A DNA stretch of 17,672 nucleotides. Origin: Rickettsia typhi. GTDB taxonomy: Bacteria > Pseudomonadota > Alphaproteobacteria > Rickettsiales > UBA1997. Shown here one piece after another: positions 14,092 to 17,672 of the stretch. The stretch spans positions 1 to 17,672 of the forward strand of contig CAMCFD010000029.1 in the NCBI GenBank assembly GCA_945874115.1, read 5' to 3'. Within the stretch, counting starts at the first letter, position 1; every line of letters starts with the position of its first letter. The position numbers and the translations under genes were made by a program. The notes under the pieces were generated by a model. It had not been told where the DNA came from, searched no databases, and worked only from the letters and a program-made list of their open reading frames with translations.

Positions 14092-14439
14092 ATGATGCAA
14101 GAAAATCCTCAAATAACATTGTCGCAATCAGCAATAGAGAGAATTTTAGAGATTATTTCTAAGCCAGAAAATTCTGCAAAGTTTTTGCGCATCGGCGTTT
14201 CAAGTGGTGGTTGCAGCGGCTTTCAATATTTATTTAATTTAGACGATAAATTAAACGAAGACGACATAAAATTATGCGAAAAAAATTCTCAAATTTTGGC
14301 AATCACTGACGAGTCGGCGGTGCCTTTTTTAAGCGGTTGCGTCGTTGATTTTATTAAAGATTTAGGTTCGTCTTATTTTAAAGTTTCTAATCCGAATGCT
14401 AGGGCCAGTTGTGGTTGTGGCTCGTCATTTTCGGTTTAA
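14092..14439 (+). CDS. erpA: A-type iron-sulfur carrier ErpA
   Basis: ErpA receives Fe-S clusters from the scaffold and delivers them to apo-targets such as isoprenoid synthesis and respiratory enzymes. The 115-residue protein has the A-type fold signatures and the three conserved cysteines: Cys41 (SGGCSGFQY) plus Cys107 and Cys109 (SCGCGSSF). The ending NPNARASCGCGSSFSV is closer to ErpA (NPNA...CGCGSSFS) than to IscA (CGCGESF). Two consecutive ATGs (14092 and 14095) could serve as start. It begins 1 nt after the HisE-like gene and precedes glyQ by 37 nt. Confidence 0.92.
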   Translation: MMQENPQITLSQSAIERILEIISKPENSAKFLRIGVSSGGCSGFQYLFNLDDKLNEDDIKLCEKNSQILAITDESAVPFLSGCVVDFIKDLGSSYFKVSNPNARASCGCGSSFSV

Positions 14440-14476
14440 TTTTATTGGTTTTTTGCAACAAAAATAAATTATAATT

Positions 14477-15331
14477 ATGGTTTCTTTTCAAGAAATAATT
14501 TTCAGATTACAAAAATTCTGGGCGAACCAAGGCTGCATAATCCTACAGCCAATTGACATTGAAGTTGGAGCGGGAACTTTGCATCCAGCAACGGCGCTAA
14601 AAGCCTTGGGCAGCAAGCCATGGAAAGTTGCCTATGCACAACCTTGCCGCAGGCCAACTGACGGGCGTTATGGGCAAAACCCGAATCGCTTAAGTCATTA
14701 TTATCAATTTCAGGTTTTGCTTAAACCGGCGCCGCAAAATATTCGCGAATTATATCTTGAAAGTCTAGAGCTTATTGGTCTTGATATAAAAAACAATGAT
14801 GTGCGTTTCGTCGAAGATGACTGGGAAAATCCTACAATTGGTGCCGCTGGCCTTGGTTTTGAAGTGTGGTTTAATGGCATGGAAATCTCGCAATTTACTT
14901 ATATGCAACAAGTTGGTGGCATTGATTGCAAGCTGGTTTCTGGCGAAATAACTTATGGTTTAGAGCGTATCGCGATGCACATTCAAAATGTTGATAGCGT
15001 ATTCGACATTGATTTTAATGGCGCCGCGGGTGATCAAAAAATTAAATATGGCGATATATTTTTAGAAAGCGAAAAGCAAAATTCTGCCGCGATTTTAGAA
15101 TTTGCGAATAAAGAAGTTTTGTTGCAAAATTTTAAAGATTGCGAAAATCAAGCGCAAATTTTGATCGCAAAAAACTTGCCGACGCCTGCTTATGAACAAG
15201 CTCTAAAAACCAGTCATCTATTGAATTTGCTCGATGCGTCGGGGGCGATTTCTGCGACGGAAAGGGCCTCATATATTGCTCGCGTCAGAAATTTAGTGCG
15301 ACAAGTGTGTGAAAATATTGAAGGTAAATAA
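14477..15331 (+). CDS. glyQ: Glycyl-tRNA synthetase alpha subunit
   Basis: GlyQ is the catalytic subunit of the bacterial alpha2beta2 glycyl-tRNA synthetase, activating glycine with ATP. The 284-residue protein has QPCRRPTDGRYG (55-66), VEDDWENPTIGAAGLG (112-127), and class II motif 3 GLERIAMHIQ (161-170). Length is near the family norm. The beta subunit gene glyS usually follows directly; here the next gene is a fadE-type dehydrogenase, so glyS must be elsewhere. The gene begins 37 nt after erpA and probably shares its transcript. Confidence 0.96.
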   Translation: MVSFQEIIFRLQKFWANQGCIILQPIDIEVGAGTLHPATALKALGSKPWKVAYAQPCRRPTDGRYGQNPNRLSHYYQFQVLLKPAPQNIRELYLESLELIGLDIKNNDVRFVEDDWENPTIGAAGLGFEVWFNGMEISQFTYMQQVGGIDCKLVSGEITYGLERIAMHIQNVDSVFDIDFNGAAGDQKIKYGDIFLESEKQNSAAILEFANKEVLLQNFKDCENQAQILIAKNLPTPAYEQALKTSHLLNLLDASGAISATERASYIARVRNLVRQVCENIEGK

Positions 15332-15401
15332 ATAAAAATATTGCCAATTATTAATTTTAACTTAATCTGTTTAGATATTATTAATTAATCAAGTTTATTT
15401 T

Positions 15402-17672
15402 ATGATGCCAATTTTTCTTGAGAACTTATTGTCAAATTTCGGAGATTGTTTATTTTCCATATCTTGCATGCCAGAATCCACTCCTTACTTGGGATTAGTT
15501 ACATCTTTATTACTTTTGTTTTTCGCCTTTCGCGGCATATCAATTATTTTTTATGTTCTAGTTTTGGCTTTTTATTTCGCACAATTCGATCTTAGTCAAT
15601 TTTTCTGGACTTCTTTTTTCATTGTTTCTGCGACATTTTCAATACCGCTTTTAAGACGGTTTTTGGTTTCTGGAATAATTATTTCTTTAATCGAAAAACT
15701 AGGATTATTGCCAAAAATTTCGCAGACTGAAAAAATTGCACTAACATCAGGAAGCGTTTGGGTTGACGGCGAATTATTTTCGGGAAAACCTAATTTTAAA
15801 TATATTTTATCGCAAAAATATGCAAAATTAAGCGACGAAGAAAAGCATTTTCTTGAAAATGAAGTTGAAGAAGTCTGCAGAATGTGCGTTGATTATGATG
15901 TTCAGGTGCTGCGCGATTTGCCACAAAATGTTTGGCAATATTTAAAAGATAAAAAATTCTTCGGAATGATTATTTCAAAAGAATATGGCGGACTTGGTTT
16001 TTCGGCGCTTGCGCACAGCTGTGTTGTTGAAAAATTATCATCGCGCTCGGTGGCTTTGGCGATTACGGTTATGGTTCCAAATTCACTTGGGCCCGCAGAA
16101 TTATTGCTTCACTATGGCACGAATGAACAGCGCGATTATTATTTGCCGCGCCTTGCTGATGGGCGAGAACTTCCTTGTTTTGCGCTCACCGAAACGGCCG
16201 CCGGAAGTGACGCTACATCGATTATTTCAAACGGCACTTTATTTAAAGACGAAGATGGTGAAATAAAAATCAGGCTAAATTGGAAGAAGAGATATATTAC
16301 TCTTGGTGCTGTTGCGACCGTGATCGGCGTGGCTTTTCAGCTTCGCGATCCTGATAAATTAATTTCAAACGTCGAAGATTTAGGAATTACTTGCGCACTT
16401 ATTCCAAGCACGACAACTGGTGTGATTCAAGGCAGAAGGCATGATCCGCTTGCGACGCCATTTTTTAATTCTCCACTCAATGGTGAAAATGTTATTGTTG
16501 GTCTTGATGCGGTCATAGGTGGCCAAGCTAATGTAGGCAAGGGTTGGAAGATGTTGATGGAATCTTTAGCGGCAGGGCGCGGAATTTCTCTTCCTTCAAC
16601 AAGTTCTGGCGGTATTAAATTCGTGGCTCGCACCATAAGCGCATATAGTGCAATTCGTCAACAATTTGGAACATCAATTGGCAAGTTTGAGGGTATAGAA
16701 GAAGTGCTCGCGCGCGTTGCGTCAAATTCTTATACTGTTGATGCGCTTCGAGTTTTTACTGCAAGTGCGGTTGATTTAGGCCTAAAACCCGCGGTAATCA
16801 CGGCGATAGCCAAATATCACGCCACCGAAATTTTCCGCCAAACTATTAATGACGGAATGGATGTCATGGGTGGTCGCGCTATTATCAGGGGTCCGCGCAA
16901 TTTGCTTGCGAATGCTTATTTTTCGGCGCCAATTTCAATCACGGTTGAAGGCGCTAATATTGTGACGCGAAGCTTAATCCATTTTGGACAAGGTGCTATT
17001 ATGTGTCATCCTTACGCTTTCAAAGAGATCGAAGCTCTTGAAAAAGGCGATGTCAAGTCTTTCGATCACGCATTTTTTTCCCACATTAAACATTTGCTTC
17101 GAAATTTAACGCGCTCAATAATTCTTTCAATCACGCGCGGACAAATCGTTTGCGCGCCTTCGAAGAATAAAATTGTGAAGCGTTATTTGAAAAAAATATC
17201 ATGGGCCTCCGCAACTTTTGCAACTCTCGCCGACATTGCAATGGCGCGCTTTGGCGGAAATTTAAAACGCAAAGAAAAACTCAACGGACGTTTCGGTGAT
17301 ATTTTATCTGCCCTTTATATTTCAGTTTGCATTATCAAAAAATTCGAAGAAAATGGCTCTAGAAAAGACGAAGAAGCAATTATTGAATACGCACTAAAAG
17401 AACAATTCATAAAAGTGCAAATTGCTTTTGACGGAATTTATCAAAACATGTTTGGCCCCGTTGCAAAAATAATTCTGGCACCTTTTATTTATTGGTCAAA
17501 AATCAATGTTTTCGCTTCTTCACCAAGTGATGATTTGGAACATAAAATTGTGAAAAATTTCATAAAAAATTCTGATTTTCGTCAAAATATTTCTGCGGGA
17601 ATTTTTGTTTCAGGCGATAAAAAAGATAATCTAGGAAGATTGGAAAATGCTTTGAAGCTTTATGAATCAAGC
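15402..17672 (+). CDS. fadE: FadE-type acyl-CoA dehydrogenase (3' end beyond window)
   Basis: A single frame stays open from ATG 15402 to the window edge (757 codons). It encodes a FadE-family acyl-CoA dehydrogenase, the FAD enzyme that introduces the first double bond in fatty acid beta-oxidation. The E. coli family member has 814 residues, so a short C-terminal part is missing here. Two N-terminal hydrophobic segments (about 31-60 and 67-85) anchor it in the membrane, as in E. coli. Strong matches to that family include FFGMIISKEYGG (186-197), VPNSLGPAELLLHYGT (225-240), ALTETAAGSDA (261-271), and ITVEGANIVTRS, whose Glu516 is the likely catalytic base. Start codons at 15402 and 15405 are adjacent. 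It lies 70 nt after glyQ on the same strand. Other beta-oxidation genes are not visible. Confidence 0.93.
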   Translation, partial: MMPIFLENLLSNFGDCLFSISCMPESTPYLGLVTSLLLLFFAFRGISIIFYVLVLAFYFAQFDLSQFFWTSFFIVSATFSIPLLRRFLVSGIIISLIEKLGLLPKISQTEKIALTSGSVWVDGELFSGKPNFKYILSQKYAKLSDEEKHFLENEVEEVCRMCVDYDVQVLRDLPQNVWQYLKDKKFFGMIISKEYGGLGFSALAHSCVVEKLSSRSVALAITVMVPNSLGPAELLLHYGTNEQRDYYLPRLADGRELPCFALTETAAGSDATSIISNGTLFKDEDGEIKIRLNWKKRYITLGAVATVIGVAFQLRDPDKLISNVEDLGITCALIPSTTTGVIQGRRHDPLATPFFNSPLNGENVIVGLDAVIGGQANVGKGWKMLMESLAAGRGISLPSTSSGGIKFVARTISAYSAIRQQFGTSIGKFEGIEEVLARVASNSYTVDALRVFTASAVDLGLKPAVITAIAKYHATEIFRQTINDGMDVMGGRAIIRGPRNLLANAYFSAPISITVEGANIVTRSLIHFGQGAIMCHPYAFKEIEALEKGDVKSFDHAFFSHIKHLLRNLTRSIILSITRGQIVCAPSKNKIVKRYLKKISWASATFATLADIAMARFGGNLKRKEKLNGRFGDILSALYISVCIIKKFEENGSRKDEEAIIEYALKEQFIKVQIAFDGIYQNMFGPVAKIILAPFIYWSKINVFASSPSDDLEHKIVKNFIKNSDFRQNISAGIFVSGDKKDNLGRLENALKLYESS

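Noticed and set aside
14470..14475. TATAAT 1 nt before the glyQ ATG
   Set aside because: Transcription would begin inside the coding region and no -35 partner is seen; probably chance.
1..17672. Search for tRNA, rRNA, CRISPR arrays, transposases and phage genes
   Set aside because: No T-loop-like GGTTCGAATCC signature in an intergenic region, no regularly spaced repeats, and no transposase or phage motifs were found by eye.

Overview
The window is AT-rich and densely packed with conserved bacterial housekeeping genes. The gene set suggests a small-genome alphaproteobacterium of the Rickettsiales/Holosporales kind: a 112-residue adrenodoxin-type ferredoxin, zinc-free short MetG, two-subunit-type GlyQ, a DUF2125-like anchored protein, ErpA and RF1. 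Most genes have no strong Shine-Dalgarno sequence, but several have near-consensus sigma70 promoters. This taxonomic reading is an inference; no rRNA gene is present to test it.

Layout. (1) 1-2594: a stand-alone + strand gene with its own sigma70 promoter (287-315) and intrinsic terminator (2563-2594). It encodes a 726-residue acidic protein whose first 193 residues hold eleven tyrosines in repeated, EPIYA-like and YExP contexts, followed by a long hydrophobic segment and a Q/E/A-rich repetitive tail. It looks like a secreted, host-directed effector and is the most novel item here. (2) 2910-5733: a - strand unit, fdx, then a DUF2125-like membrane-anchored protein, then prmC. (3) 6058-7362: a - strand pair, a small glycine-zipper/His-rich protein of unknown function abutting xthA with no gap. 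(4) 7594-9177: metG on the - strand, divergent from prfA. (5) 9348-11043: prfA and a short CDF-type transporter on the + strand, 1 nt apart; the transporter's stop codon overlaps the convergent stop codon of ffh. (6) 11040-12512: ffh on the - strand with a clear promoter. (7) 12513-12890: an intergenic block with a complex inverted-repeat structure and a separate strong hairpin. (8) 12891-13374: ndk on the - strand with a perfect TTGACA-N17-TATAAT promoter. (9) 13773-17672: a + strand run of a HisE-like pyrophosphatase, erpA, glyQ and a FadE-type acyl-CoA dehydrogenase that runs off the right edge of the window.

Functionally the conserved genes cover translation (metG, glyQ, prfA, and prmC, which methylates RF1), membrane protein targeting (ffh), Fe-S cluster assembly or electron supply (fdx, erpA), nucleotide supply and hygiene (ndk, HisE-like), DNA repair (xthA) and fatty acid oxidation (fadE). 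No tRNA, rRNA, CRISPR array, transposase or phage gene was recognised. The accessory signals are the tyrosine-motif protein, the glycine-zipper/His-rich protein, the low-complexity insert in the DUF2125-like protein, and the inverted-repeat element between ffh and ndk.
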